A stretch of 64,000 bases of DNA from Streptomyces aurantiogriseus (GTDB taxonomy: Bacteria > Actinomycetota > Actinomycetes > Streptomycetales > Streptomycetaceae). The DNA is taken from positions 1 to 64,000 of the forward strand of contig NZ_BMSX01000015.1 in assembly GCF_014649375.1 (NCBI RefSeq), in the 5' to 3' direction. Under the pieces are notes generated by a model. It worked only from the letters and a program-made list of their open reading frames with translations, had not been told where the DNA came from and ran no database searches. This document shows positions 35,617 through 43,606 of the stretch, in pieces; the stretch's first letter is position 1; the number at the start of each line of letters is the position of its first letter. The position numbers and the translations under genes are program-made.

Positions 35617-36054
35617 GGGAATCTCCGGCGGCTGGTGCGCGGAGAGCAGTTCCAGGGCACCGCGCAGCAGCGTGCTGGAGGTGTGCATGGTGTACGGGAA
35701 GTAGACGACCTCGACGCCGACCTGCGCGAAGCGCCGCTCGAACTCCTCCCACTTGGGTGTTCCCCGCCAGTCGTCGCCCTTGAAGATGACGTGGAAGCCG
35801 ATCCGCTTCCACGTCTTCAACTTGTCGACCTCCCTCTCCACGACGACCTCGTCGACGTAGCGCACACTGCGGACGATGTCGATGCGCTCGGCGAGCGGGA
35901 CGACCGGCACTCTGCCCTTCAGCTGTGCGGTCAGGTCGTCGGAGGTCACCCCTGCGACGAGACGGTCGCAGTGCCTGCGTGCCTCACGCAGAATGTTGAG
36001 GTGTCCGATGTGGAACAGGTCGTAGACTCCGGGCGCGAATCCGATGCGTGTCAC
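35506..36054 (-). CDS. TagD/ECT-like cytidylyltransferase
   Basis: A 182-aa nucleotidyltransferase. GFAPGVYDLFHIGHLNIL at the N-terminus contains the HxGH nucleotide-binding motif (H15, H18). FKGDDWRGT near residue 92 and the C-terminal YTMHTSSTLLR (TSST motif) match glycerol-3-phosphate and phosphoethanolamine cytidylyltransferases. It would activate a phospho-alcohol with CTP. The last ~37 residues are antisense to the CDP-alcohol phosphotransferase gene and look non-conserved, as if an original stop was lost. Its start overlaps the stop of the beta-propeller gene (ATGA), so the two are co-transcribed. Confidence 0.85.
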   Translation of the reverse strand: MTRIGFAPGVYDLFHIGHLNILREARRHCDRLVAGVTSDDLTAQLKGRVPVVPLAERIDIVRSVRYVDEVVVEREVDKLKTWKRIGFHVIFKGDDWRGTPKWEEFERRFAQVGVEVVYFPYTMHTSSTLLRGALELLSAHQPPEIPSAQLPEPLHQEGGHEQDMGRQQRAVHRKEDVLAPQE

Positions 36055-37598
36055 TGCTGGTCACCCGCCATTTTCTCGTTGGCCTCGGGGGGCACGGTCA
36101 CGGTCAGGGAAGGGGACTTGGGCGAGGTGTTCGTCCCGTCGGTCACCTCGATCGCGTACCGGTGCTTCCCACCGGCGGGCACGGAGTCGGTGAAGCCCAT
36201 CTGCGAACGGTCCCAGAAGGTGGAGGACTCCGTCTGCCGGGCCACGAGCTTCCCGTCCCGGTAGATCTTGTACGTCAGCGTCGCGTCGTCACGGTCCCAG
36301 GTGGCGCGCCAGGCCAGGGTGACCCTGCCGGGGTCGGTGTCGGACACCGAGAGGGTCGGCACCTTCGGTGCTCCGGTGTCACGGGGTCCGAAGCGGGTGA
36401 GGCCCTGCTGGGGCTTGTCGTTGACCTGGGTGAACTCACCCCCCGCCCACAGGTAGCCGCGCGAGACCGTCAGGGTTCGGGGACCCACCTGCTCCCCCAG
36501 GCCGCCGTTGGTGTCGGGGAACCAGTGCAGGATCCTGCGGTCCGCGAGGGACTGGGCCAGCAGGTGCTGCCGGTCCCCCCGCTCCGGGAACCCGCCGGGC
36601 GTCTCGTTGCAGTTGTGCGAGTGGGAGGCGCTGAAGAGGACACCCTTGTAGGGCACGACGGACTGGGTGGCGCCGAAGCAGGTGTCCTTCCACACCATCG
36701 TGCCGTTGGTGAGACGGCCCGCGATGCGCCCGTCGAAGATGCCCGGTCCATGACCCTCGGCACCCACGTAGAAACGGCTGTCGTCGCGGGCGATCGTCTT
36801 CACCGACGACTGGGGCGGGAACCAGCCCGGGTAGGACAGCACCGTCTTGCCGCTGGTGGGGTTGAGGGCGACCAGCGAGCGGGCCTCCTGTCCGTTGACC
36901 GACTCGAAGTCGCCGCCGACGAAGAGCCGTCCGTGCGAGGGTGCGGCCGCCAGGGCACGCACCGGGAGGTCGACGTCCGCCTTGAAGGGCAGCAGGACGC
37001 CCTTGGTCGTGACAGCGGCGAGACGGTTCCTGGCCTGACCGTTGACGCGGGCGAAGTCACCCCCGAGGTAGATCACGCTGTCCGTCGCGTCGATGGCCCG
37101 GACGGGTGCGGTCACCGACGGCCGGAAGGTCGTGCGCAGGGAACAGCCGGCGGTGTCCAGGGCGATCGCGTTGGCCACGCGGGTGGATCCGACCTTGCTG
37201 AAGGAACCACCCACGTACAGCACCCGCCCGTCCGGGGAGGCCTTCATGGCCCGCACGGTGCGGCCCAGGCCGGTGAACTTCGGGGCGCAGGGCAGCAGTT
37301 TGCCGGTCGCGGCGTCGAACGCGGCGAAGTTGTGGCGCCGTACCTGCTTCTGGCCGGGTGCGGCGCCCGGCGGGCGGACCGAATCGAAGGTCCCTCCGAC
37401 GTAGACGACGCCCTTCGCGGAGGCCAGCGACCAGACGACGCCGTCCGTCTGCCAGGTGGCCAGCGGGTCGGCGGAGACCTCGGGCTTGCCGTCGGCGGCC
37501 ACGGCGAGGGATGCGTCGAGCAGGGCGGTGGTGCACGCCAGGGCCGTGACTGCGGCAGCCCTGGTGACCGGCTTCGTACGGAGCTTTCTCAGGCGCAA
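36051..37598 (-). CDS. Secreted beta-propeller protein with FN3 domain
   Basis: A 515-aa exported protein. A Sec-type signal (AAAVTALACTTALLDASLAVA) precedes a beta-propeller whose blades repeat a Y/F-x-GG-x-F-x-x-V motif: VYVGGTFDSV, LYVGGSFSKV, IYLGGDFARVNG, LFVGGDFESVNG, LWAGGEFTQVND. A fibronectin type III domain (~395-500; GRVTLAWRATWDRDDATLTY) follows. The role is unknown; it may bind or present the surface polymer. The annotated TTG start follows GGGGTG and is uncertain. The downstream cytidylyltransferase overlaps its stop. Confidence 0.75.
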   Translation of the reverse strand: MRLRKLRTKPVTRAAAVTALACTTALLDASLAVAADGKPEVSADPLATWQTDGVVWSLASAKGVVYVGGTFDSVRPPGAAPGQKQVRRHNFAAFDAATGKLLPCAPKFTGLGRTVRAMKASPDGRVLYVGGSFSKVGSTRVANAIALDTAGCSLRTTFRPSVTAPVRAIDATDSVIYLGGDFARVNGQARNRLAAVTTKGVLLPFKADVDLPVRALAAAPSHGRLFVGGDFESVNGQEARSLVALNPTSGKTVLSYPGWFPPQSSVKTIARDDSRFYVGAEGHGPGIFDGRIAGRLTNGTMVWKDTCFGATQSVVPYKGVLFSASHSHNCNETPGGFPERGDRQHLLAQSLADRRILHWFPDTNGGLGEQVGPRTLTVSRGYLWAGGEFTQVNDKPQQGLTRFGPRDTGAPKVPTLSVSDTDPGRVTLAWRATWDRDDATLTYKIYRDGKLVARQTESSTFWDRSQMGFTDSVPAGGKHRYAIEVTDGTNTSPKSPSLTVTVPPEANEKMAGDQQ

Positions 37599-37682
37599 AG
37601 GACACCCCGGTTGGCAGTGGTGTGAGGGCTGGGAGGGGAGCGACGCCGACCGGGTGGGCCGGACATACGACCGTGTCTGGGC

Positions 37683-39224
37683 TCATGCGGCGCGGCGGCG
37701 CAGCACTCCGACCAGCTCGCTCACTCTCAGAAATGTTCGATATCGCCACAAAGTAATACCAAATACACCCATTCCCAAAGCCATCCCCACGGCGAGTCCT
37801 GACGGAGTGTCACCCTCCGTCGTACGGGAGGCCACCAGCACCAGAGAGACGACCAGTCCGACGCCGAAGGCGTTCAAGTAGCCGCCGTCCACGGTCGTGA
37901 AGCCGAGGCGCAGCCGGATGAGCGCGGCCGCCACGAGGTTCTCCACGACGATGGCCGCGCCCCAGGAGACGGCGGCGCCGAGCACCCCCCAGACCGGCAC
38001 GGCGAGCACGCCGACGATCAGTTGCACCGTGAACGCGACGGCGGTGACGGCCAGATGCCACGAGCTCTTGCCGGCCATGAGGAGCACGGTCTGGGCGTTG
38101 CCGACCGCCACGTTGACCATGGAGGCGGCGCACAGCACCACCAGGGCGGTCGCGCCGTCGGCGAACTCCGGTCCGAAGACGGACAGTACGGTCCGGGGGA
38201 AGGCGGCGACGAGGACGAACAGCGGCCAGGAGAAGAGCACGATCCAGCAGGTGGACACGCGGTGCAGATGGTGTGCCTCGGCGACCCTGTCGACGGCGAG
38301 CAGACGGCTGATCTCCGGTGCGACGGCGAGCCGGACGGCGAGTTGGACGAGGGTGCCCGCGGTGACGACGCGGCCGATGGCCGTGTACACCCCCGCCTCG
38401 CCGGCCGTGGCCAGGGCCGACAGCAGGATGACCCCGGCCCAGACCGCGCTGATGTCGAAGACGGAGGAGACCGCGCGGGGTGCGGCGAAGCCCCAGAAGT
38501 CCCGCCAGTGCACGGGCTCGCTTCCCGTGGCGTACGGGGTGCGGTGGCGGGCGCGGCAGCGGCGCAGGGCGAGCCAGGCCACCACGGAACCGGCCAGCGC
38601 GGGCAACAGCCAGGCCGAGGCCAGGGACAGCAGCCCGGGCGCGTAGCAGGCCACGGGAACGGCGATCAGCACGCGCAGCACCGGCTTGCCGATCTGCTCC
38701 ACGCCGACGAACGGCACCACCGTGCCGTATCCCCGGGTGGCGCCGAGGAGGACCATGCCCACGGTGGCGGCGGGCAGGAAGAGTCCGAAAAGCCGGACCA
38801 GCGCGACGGCGTCCGCGGGGGGCAGGTTCGGCAGGAGCGCCGTGGCCACCGCGGGGGACACCAGCAGGGGCACGGCGGCCGCGGTGCCGGCCAGGGTCGC
38901 CGGCAGGACGGCCGTGCGCAGCAGCGCGCCCACCGCACGGCCGTCGTTGACGGCGAGGTCGCGCGGGACGAAGCGGACAAGCCCGGTGTCGGCACCGAGC
39001 TTGCAGGTGTTGCTGAGGATGGTGAACAGGGCGACGCCCGTGAAGATCGCCCCTGCCCCCTGCGCTCCGACGGCGCGGGTGATCAGGCCGACCAGAAGAA
39101 AAGAGAAGGCGGCGTTCACGACGGAACCCGCCATCCCCCACCACCCGCCCCGCGCGGCCGCGGCCACCCCGCTCTGGGCGGTGGCCGCGGCGCGTGGACG
39201 AGCGGTCGCTTCGAAGGCGGTCAT
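37683..39224 (-). CDS. Polysaccharide flippase (Wzx/MATE-like)
   Basis: A 513-aa membrane protein with about 12-14 hydrophobic helices, of the MOP exporter superfamily (GMAGSVVNAAFSFLLVGLIT, RAVGAQGAGAIFTGVALFTI). Such proteins flip lipid-linked oligosaccharides across the membrane. ATG 39224 overlaps the stop of the Wzz-like gene (ATGA); the frame remains open upstream only as a shadow. The last ~25 codons are AT-richer than the neighbours, with codons such as ATT ACT TTG. It fits as the Wzx step of the locus. Confidence 0.88.
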   Translation of the reverse strand: MTAFEATARPRAAATAQSGVAAAARGGWWGMAGSVVNAAFSFLLVGLITRAVGAQGAGAIFTGVALFTILSNTCKLGADTGLVRFVPRDLAVNDGRAVGALLRTAVLPATLAGTAAAVPLLVSPAVATALLPNLPPADAVALVRLFGLFLPAATVGMVLLGATRGYGTVVPFVGVEQIGKPVLRVLIAVPVACYAPGLLSLASAWLLPALAGSVVAWLALRRCRARHRTPYATGSEPVHWRDFWGFAAPRAVSSVFDISAVWAGVILLSALATAGEAGVYTAIGRVVTAGTLVQLAVRLAVAPEISRLLAVDRVAEAHHLHRVSTCWIVLFSWPLFVLVAAFPRTVLSVFGPEFADGATALVVLCAASMVNVAVGNAQTVLLMAGKSSWHLAVTAVAFTVQLIVGVLAVPVWGVLGAAVSWGAAIVVENLVAAALIRLRLGFTTVDGGYLNAFGVGLVVSLVLVASRTTEGDTPSGLAVGMALGMGVFGITLWRYRTFLRVSELVGVLRRRAA

Positions 39225-40801
39225 CGGCGGGAGATCGTGAACGTGCCGTCCTGTGCTGGGAGTTCCATGGCTGCCTGGTCGGCGCGCGACGCGGGGCCGT
39301 ACTTCGGGCGGCGGCGCAGCGCGCGCAGGCGCCGGCGCGGGCGCCCGGCGTCGAGCACGGCCCCGAGGAGGCGTCCGCCGGAGCAGCCGATCAGCTCCTG
39401 CATCTGCCGGAGGTCGTCCCGGCGGGTGCCGTCGAGGCCGGTGACCACGAGCACGCCGTCGACGCGCTGAGCGACCGCCAGTGCGTCGGCGTGGGTGAGG
39501 AAGGGGCCCGTGACGACGACGGTGGAGGAGCCGGGCTCGGACAGGACCCGGTCGGCCCCGGTGGCCCCGGCCGCCGTGTTGTGCGAACCGGTTCCACCCG
39601 CGGCGAAGGCGAGCCGGCCGGCGACGCCGGCGTCGACGAGGACGCTCCCGGGGGGAAGGAACGCCTCCTCCAGGGTGGGCGCCTCGTACGGCATCAGCGG
39701 CAGCTGCGCGGCCAGCCCGGAGGTGTCGGGGGCGGTGTCCACCAGCAGCACCTCGCCCCCGTCCTCGGCGAGGGCCGCCGCCAGGTTGGCGGCGACCTCC
39801 TCGGCGACGCCGGCGCGCCGGGGGGCCACGACGAGGACCTGGCCGGGGCCGGCGGGGCCGGAGATCTGCCGTACCCGGAAGGCCAGGGCCCGGTAGGCCT
39901 CGGTGCGCGGGGCGTCCGTGCGGCCGACGGTCAGCAGAGCGTCGTCCCCGCCGTCGTCGGAGGGCAGGATGCCGAGCACCGGCGCGCGCAGGGCGGCCTG
40001 CGCCTCGCCGACCGAGCGGACCCGGTTGTCCAGGGCGGAGCGCACCCAGGCCAGGACGATGCCGAGGAGGAGACCGCACACCAGCCCCAGCCCGAGCAGG
40101 GTCCGCAGACCGGGTCCCACGGGCAGGTCGGGGGCGGTGGCCTTGCGGACGACGTCGCCGCCGTCGGTGTCGCGGGACCTGATGTCGAGAACGCGCTTCT
40201 GCAGGTTGTAGAGCTGGTTCTGCACGGCGGGCTTGGCGGCCACCCGGTCCAGCTTGTCCCGGGCCAGCCGCTGGTTCAGTACGTCGATCTGCTCGTCCAG
40301 GGCACGGGTGGCCCGCTCCACCGCCGCGTCGTTGCGGTCCTTGCGGTCGTCGAGGTAGGCCTCGGCGAAGGCGTTGGCACCGCGCGCCGCGCGCTGGGGT
40401 GAGTCGGCGGTGAACTCGAAGCGGAGCACCTGGGACTTCTGCGGATTGGTGACCCGTACCCGGGCGCCGAGCGTGCCCGCCTGGCTGCCGGGGCGGTCCA
40501 GGATGTACGCCGCACGCTGGGCGACGTCCGCGCTGGAGGCGATCCGCTGCTCCGTACTCATGCTGACCTGGTTGTCGGCGGCGACGCCCACCGTGCCGAA
40601 GGGGTCGGTGGTGGAGCGCACGAGGACTTCGCTGGTGGCCGTGTAGGTGTGGGCGCGCTGCACCGACAGGACCAGCCCGCCGAAGACTCCCAGAAGGATT
40701 CCGAGCGCGATCAGGAAACGGTGCCGCAGGATCCGGCGCAGTTGGTCGCGTAGCTGGTCCGGCTCGTCGTACCGGTCGTCGAATGGAGTGGGGCCGGTCA
40801 C
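39221..40801 (-). CDS. Wzz/BY-kinase-like chain-length protein with degenerate kinase domain
   Basis: A 526-aa protein. Two membrane segments (FLIALGILLGVFGGLVLSV near residue 30, LLGLGLVCGLLLGIVLAWV near residue 245) flank a periplasmic-type Wzz domain with coiled coil. The C-terminal part has the fold pattern of bacterial tyrosine kinases (NLAAALAEDGGEVLLVDTAP), but the Walker A site, normally GEGKST, reads RRAGVAEEV, and there is no Tyr-rich tail. It is probably an inactive regulator of chain length. GTG 40801 overlaps the upstream Wzy-like stop (GTGA). Confidence 0.82.
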   Translation of the reverse strand: MTGPTPFDDRYDEPDQLRDQLRRILRHRFLIALGILLGVFGGLVLSVQRAHTYTATSEVLVRSTTDPFGTVGVAADNQVSMSTEQRIASSADVAQRAAYILDRPGSQAGTLGARVRVTNPQKSQVLRFEFTADSPQRAARGANAFAEAYLDDRKDRNDAAVERATRALDEQIDVLNQRLARDKLDRVAAKPAVQNQLYNLQKRVLDIRSRDTDGGDVVRKATAPDLPVGPGLRTLLGLGLVCGLLLGIVLAWVRSALDNRVRSVGEAQAALRAPVLGILPSDDGGDDALLTVGRTDAPRTEAYRALAFRVRQISGPAGPGQVLVVAPRRAGVAEEVAANLAAALAEDGGEVLLVDTAPDTSGLAAQLPLMPYEAPTLEEAFLPPGSVLVDAGVAGRLAFAAGGTGSHNTAAGATGADRVLSEPGSSTVVVTGPFLTHADALAVAQRVDGVLVVTGLDGTRRDDLRQMQELIGCSGGRLLGAVLDAGRPRRRLRALRRRPKYGPASRADQAAMELPAQDGTFTISRR

Positions 40802-42291
40802 GGGTGCCCTCCTGTTCCGGGGATCGATGCATGACGAATGGGTGCGGTCGGCACCGCCGATGAGGGGGACCGGGATGCCCGGGCCGTGGGGGTGCTGATG
40901 AGCAGCGGGATGGTCATCAGCAGCGTCAGCGGGCCCGCGATGCCGAGCAGGCTGCCGCGCAGGAAGACCATCTGGTAGAAGGCGAAGGCCGGGACCAGGA
41001 GCGCCGCGAGGGTGCCCGGCCGGCCGCGCAGCCGGTGGCGTACGTCGTCGACCCGCCGTCCGGCCGCGCCGAGCAGGCAGAACACGATGATCACCGCGGC
41101 GGGGCCGGCCCACAGGTAGCTCTCGATCCACAGGGGCGCGGAGAGGTTGAGGAAGTCGTATCCCGCGTAGTGGGCCAGCGCGATGCCGGTGTCCTGGGGT
41201 TTCTCCGGCCACATCGAGCGCGGCACCATGAACAGCGGCGGGCCGAGCACGGCCTCCGGGGAGAACCCGTTCTCCCGCGCGTAGTCGATACCGGTCTGCA
41301 CCTGTTGGAAGGCGTCGTAGTCGCCGTTGACGGTGAACTGCTCGGTGAGGGAGACGACGGTGATGTCCTCCCGGTCGCTGTAGCGGAAGTAGTCGCTGTA
41401 GGGGAAGAGGACCAGCAGCACCGCGATGAGGCCGGCCGCCGCGATCCGGAAGGGACGGGGCCGGTACAGCCGGGGCACGGTGAACACCAGGGTCAGAAGG
41501 ATGGTGCCGACCCAGAACCGCGGCTTGCTGATGGGGTTGTTGACGACGGCGTTCAGTGCGATGAGCAGCGGCAGCAGCAGCCAGCGGGCCCCGCGCAGCC
41601 AACGGTCGCCGCCGGGCAGGCGCGGGACACGCAGCAGGCCGAGCAGCGCCCAGAACGCGGGCACGGACAGCGACCAGCTGAGCAGCGACTGCAGGAAGGC
41701 CTCCTGCCCGCTGTTCAGGGCACCGATCTCGGTGATGGCCTGACGACTGGTGAAGTAGGCGCCCAGTCGTCCGGGTTGGCCCGCGATCAGCAGCACGGCG
41801 AACGTGAAGGCGAGCCCGCACAGGGCGAGCAGGCGCCAGGGCGCGATACGGCGGGCCAGCAGTCGTTCCAGGAATCCCGGCCGGCCGGCGGTCGCGCGGG
41901 CCGCGTCGGTGCGCTCCCGCCGGGCGGCGAGGGCCGTACCGACGCTGTAGGCGACGAGTCCGAGTTCGACGACGAGCACCGCCTGCAGGGCGGTCGCCTC
42001 GCTGGTCCGGTAGGGCCAGGGATAGGTGTCGGCGGCGAGCATCGCCAGGGGCGCCAGGCCGAGCCAGATGTAGGAGAAGACCCAGAAGCCGAAGGCGACG
42101 AACCGCACCGTGGGCGCGGTGAGCACCCGGGCGAGCGCACCACCGGTGTGCGCCACGACGATGCACTGCAGGGCGAGTGCGAGCGACACGTGCGCCGCCA
42201 GCGACTGGAGGATCAGCCCCGGCAGCAGGACTGTCAGCACCACGGCCCAGAGGAAGACCGCAGCCACACTGCGGACGCGGGCGTCCTGCAT
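40798..42291 (-). CDS. Wzy/O-antigen-polymerase-like membrane protein
   Basis: A 497-aa protein with about 10-12 hydrophobic helices and a large extracytoplasmic loop (~290-380; EQFTVNGDYDAFQQVQTGID, MVPRSMWPEKPQD). The loop contains residues conserved in O-antigen polymerase-type proteins. It should polymerise lipid-linked repeat units. ATG 42291 follows AGAGAGG at six bases. An upstream ATG at 42330 lacks a good ribosome binding site. It is the first gene of the minus-strand Wzy-Wzz-Wzx operon. Confidence 0.75.
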   Translation of the reverse strand: MQDARVRSVAAVFLWAVVLTVLLPGLILQSLAAHVSLALALQCIVVAHTGGALARVLTAPTVRFVAFGFWVFSYIWLGLAPLAMLAADTYPWPYRTSEATALQAVLVVELGLVAYSVGTALAARRERTDAARATAGRPGFLERLLARRIAPWRLLALCGLAFTFAVLLIAGQPGRLGAYFTSRQAITEIGALNSGQEAFLQSLLSWSLSVPAFWALLGLLRVPRLPGGDRWLRGARWLLLPLLIALNAVVNNPISKPRFWVGTILLTLVFTVPRLYRPRPFRIAAAGLIAVLLVLFPYSDYFRYSDREDITVVSLTEQFTVNGDYDAFQQVQTGIDYARENGFSPEAVLGPPLFMVPRSMWPEKPQDTGIALAHYAGYDFLNLSAPLWIESYLWAGPAAVIIVFCLLGAAGRRVDDVRHRLRGRPGTLAALLVPAFAFYQMVFLRGSLLGIAGPLTLLMTIPLLISTPTARASRSPSSAVPTAPIRHASIPGTGGHP

Positions 42292-42593
42292 CCCGACCTC
42301 TCTGCCGAGCGAGTATTCAGGCTGAAACATCACCGAAAGATATATAGCGCCCATAGTTCGTAAATCGCTCCAGGCGCGCACGAAACATCGACTTCAGAGC
42401 GGGTGGGGTCCCCGAACAGAGCCATCGGGTGATCCGGAAAATCGGCGCGGCGCGCCATTTGTCGCAAATCATGACAAATATGCCTAACTTATCGCGCTGG
42501 TCTCCGCGCGCCCGGCGCCGGACCGGTGTCCCAGGCAGCGGCGCACCGGCTGACCGCACATCAGATCACCGGATTCCCGAAGGAGTTGCGCCC
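42292..42593. promoter_or_regulatory. Divergent promoter region, AT-rich
   Basis: These 302 bp separate the Wzy-like gene (minus) from the epimerase gene (plus). The DNA is clearly richer in A+T than the flanks (a TATATA run near 42341 and an AT-rich block at 42458-42495). It holds the inverted repeat listed separately and should contain both promoters. Confidence 0.6.
42458..42480. promoter_or_regulatory. Inverted repeat in the polysaccharide divergent promoter
   Basis: ATTTGTC and GACAAAT form a perfect 7-bp inverted repeat separated by 9 bp, 113 bp upstream of the epimerase start. Its AT-rich symmetry in GC-rich DNA suggests a regulator-binding site. Confidence 0.5.
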
Positions 42594-43574
42594 ATGAGCA
42601 AGCAGGTCGACGTCGTCGTCGCCGGAGGCGGGGGGTTCATCGGTGGTCATCTCGTGGGCGACCTTCTTGCCCAGGGGCTGACCGTCCGCTCCATCGACAT
42701 CAAGCCGCGGCACGAGTGGTACCAGGTCCACCAGGACGCCGAGAACGTGGTCGCCGACCTGTCGCTCCTGGACAGTGCGCGCGCGGGTGTCGCAGGCGCC
42801 CGGCAGGTGTACATGCTGGCCGCCGACATGGGCGGCATGGGCTTCATCGAGAACAACAAGGCCGCCTGCATGATGTCCGTGCTGACCAGCACCCACATGC
42901 TGCGGGCGGCGCACGAGGCCGGTACGGAGCGCTACTTCTACTCCTCCTCCGCCTGCGTGTACGCGGCCGGCAAGCAGACCGACCCGAACGTCACCGCGCT
43001 CAAGGAGGAGGACGCCTACCCGGCGCAGCCGGAGGACGGCTACGGCTGGGAGAAGCTCTTCTCCGAGCGCATGTGCCGCCACTACACGGAGGACTACGGG
43101 TTCGTCACCCGCGTCGCCCGCTACCACAACGTGTACGGCCCGGAAGGCACGTGGACCGGCGGCCGGGAGAAGGCCCCGGCCGCGGTGTGCCGGAAGGTGG
43201 CCGAGGCGGTCGTCTCCGGTGAGCACCGGCTGGAGATCTGGGGCGACGGACAGCAGAGCCGCTCCTTCATGTACATCGACGACTGCCTCCGGGGCAGCCA
43301 GATGATCATGAACGGGGACAGTGGCGTCCCGGTCAACCTCGGATCGTCGGAGCTGGTCACCATCAACCAACTCGTCGACCTCGTCGAGCAGATCGCCGGC
43401 GTCCGCTGCGAGCGCACCTACCGGCTCGACGCCCCGCAGGGCGTACGCGGCCGCAACTCCGACAACACCCTGATCCGCGAGATCTACGGCTGGGAACCGT
43501 CGGTCGCCCTGCTCGACGGCCTGGAGAAGACGTACGCCTGGGTCTACGACCAGGTCAAGCGCTCCCACCAGTGA
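42594..43574 (+). CDS. GDP-mannose 3,5-epimerase-like enzyme
   Basis: A 326-aa extended SDR. The NAD-binding GGGGFIGGHLVGDL begins at residue ~11. MLAADMGGMGFIENNKAAC and HNVYGPEGTWTGGREKAPAA closely resemble plant GDP-D-mannose 3,5-epimerase. The four plant catalytic residues appear as C121, Y150, K154 and K193, with spacings of 29, 4 and 39 that equal those of C145, Y174, K178 and K217. It should make GDP-L-galactose (or GDP-L-gulose) from GDP-mannose for the polymer. AAGGAG precedes the ATG. The downstream glycosyltransferase gene follows closely. Confidence 0.88.
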   Translation: MSKQVDVVVAGGGGFIGGHLVGDLLAQGLTVRSIDIKPRHEWYQVHQDAENVVADLSLLDSARAGVAGARQVYMLAADMGGMGFIENNKAACMMSVLTSTHMLRAAHEAGTERYFYSSSACVYAAGKQTDPNVTALKEEDAYPAQPEDGYGWEKLFSERMCRHYTEDYGFVTRVARYHNVYGPEGTWTGGREKAPAAVCRKVAEAVVSGEHRLEIWGDGQQSRSFMYIDDCLRGSQMIMNGDSGVPVNLGSSELVTINQLVDLVEQIAGVRCERTYRLDAPQGVRGRNSDNTLIREIYGWEPSVALLDGLEKTYAWVYDQVKRSHQ

Positions 43575-43606
43575 CCTCCGCCCGAGTACCAGGACACAGA
43601 GAACCG

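Noticed and set aside
37683..40832. 1049-codon minus-strand ORF as one fused protein
   Set aside because: Only the part from 39224 downstream has flippase features; the upstream part is a shadow of the Wzz-like gene, which has its own good frame and overlap.
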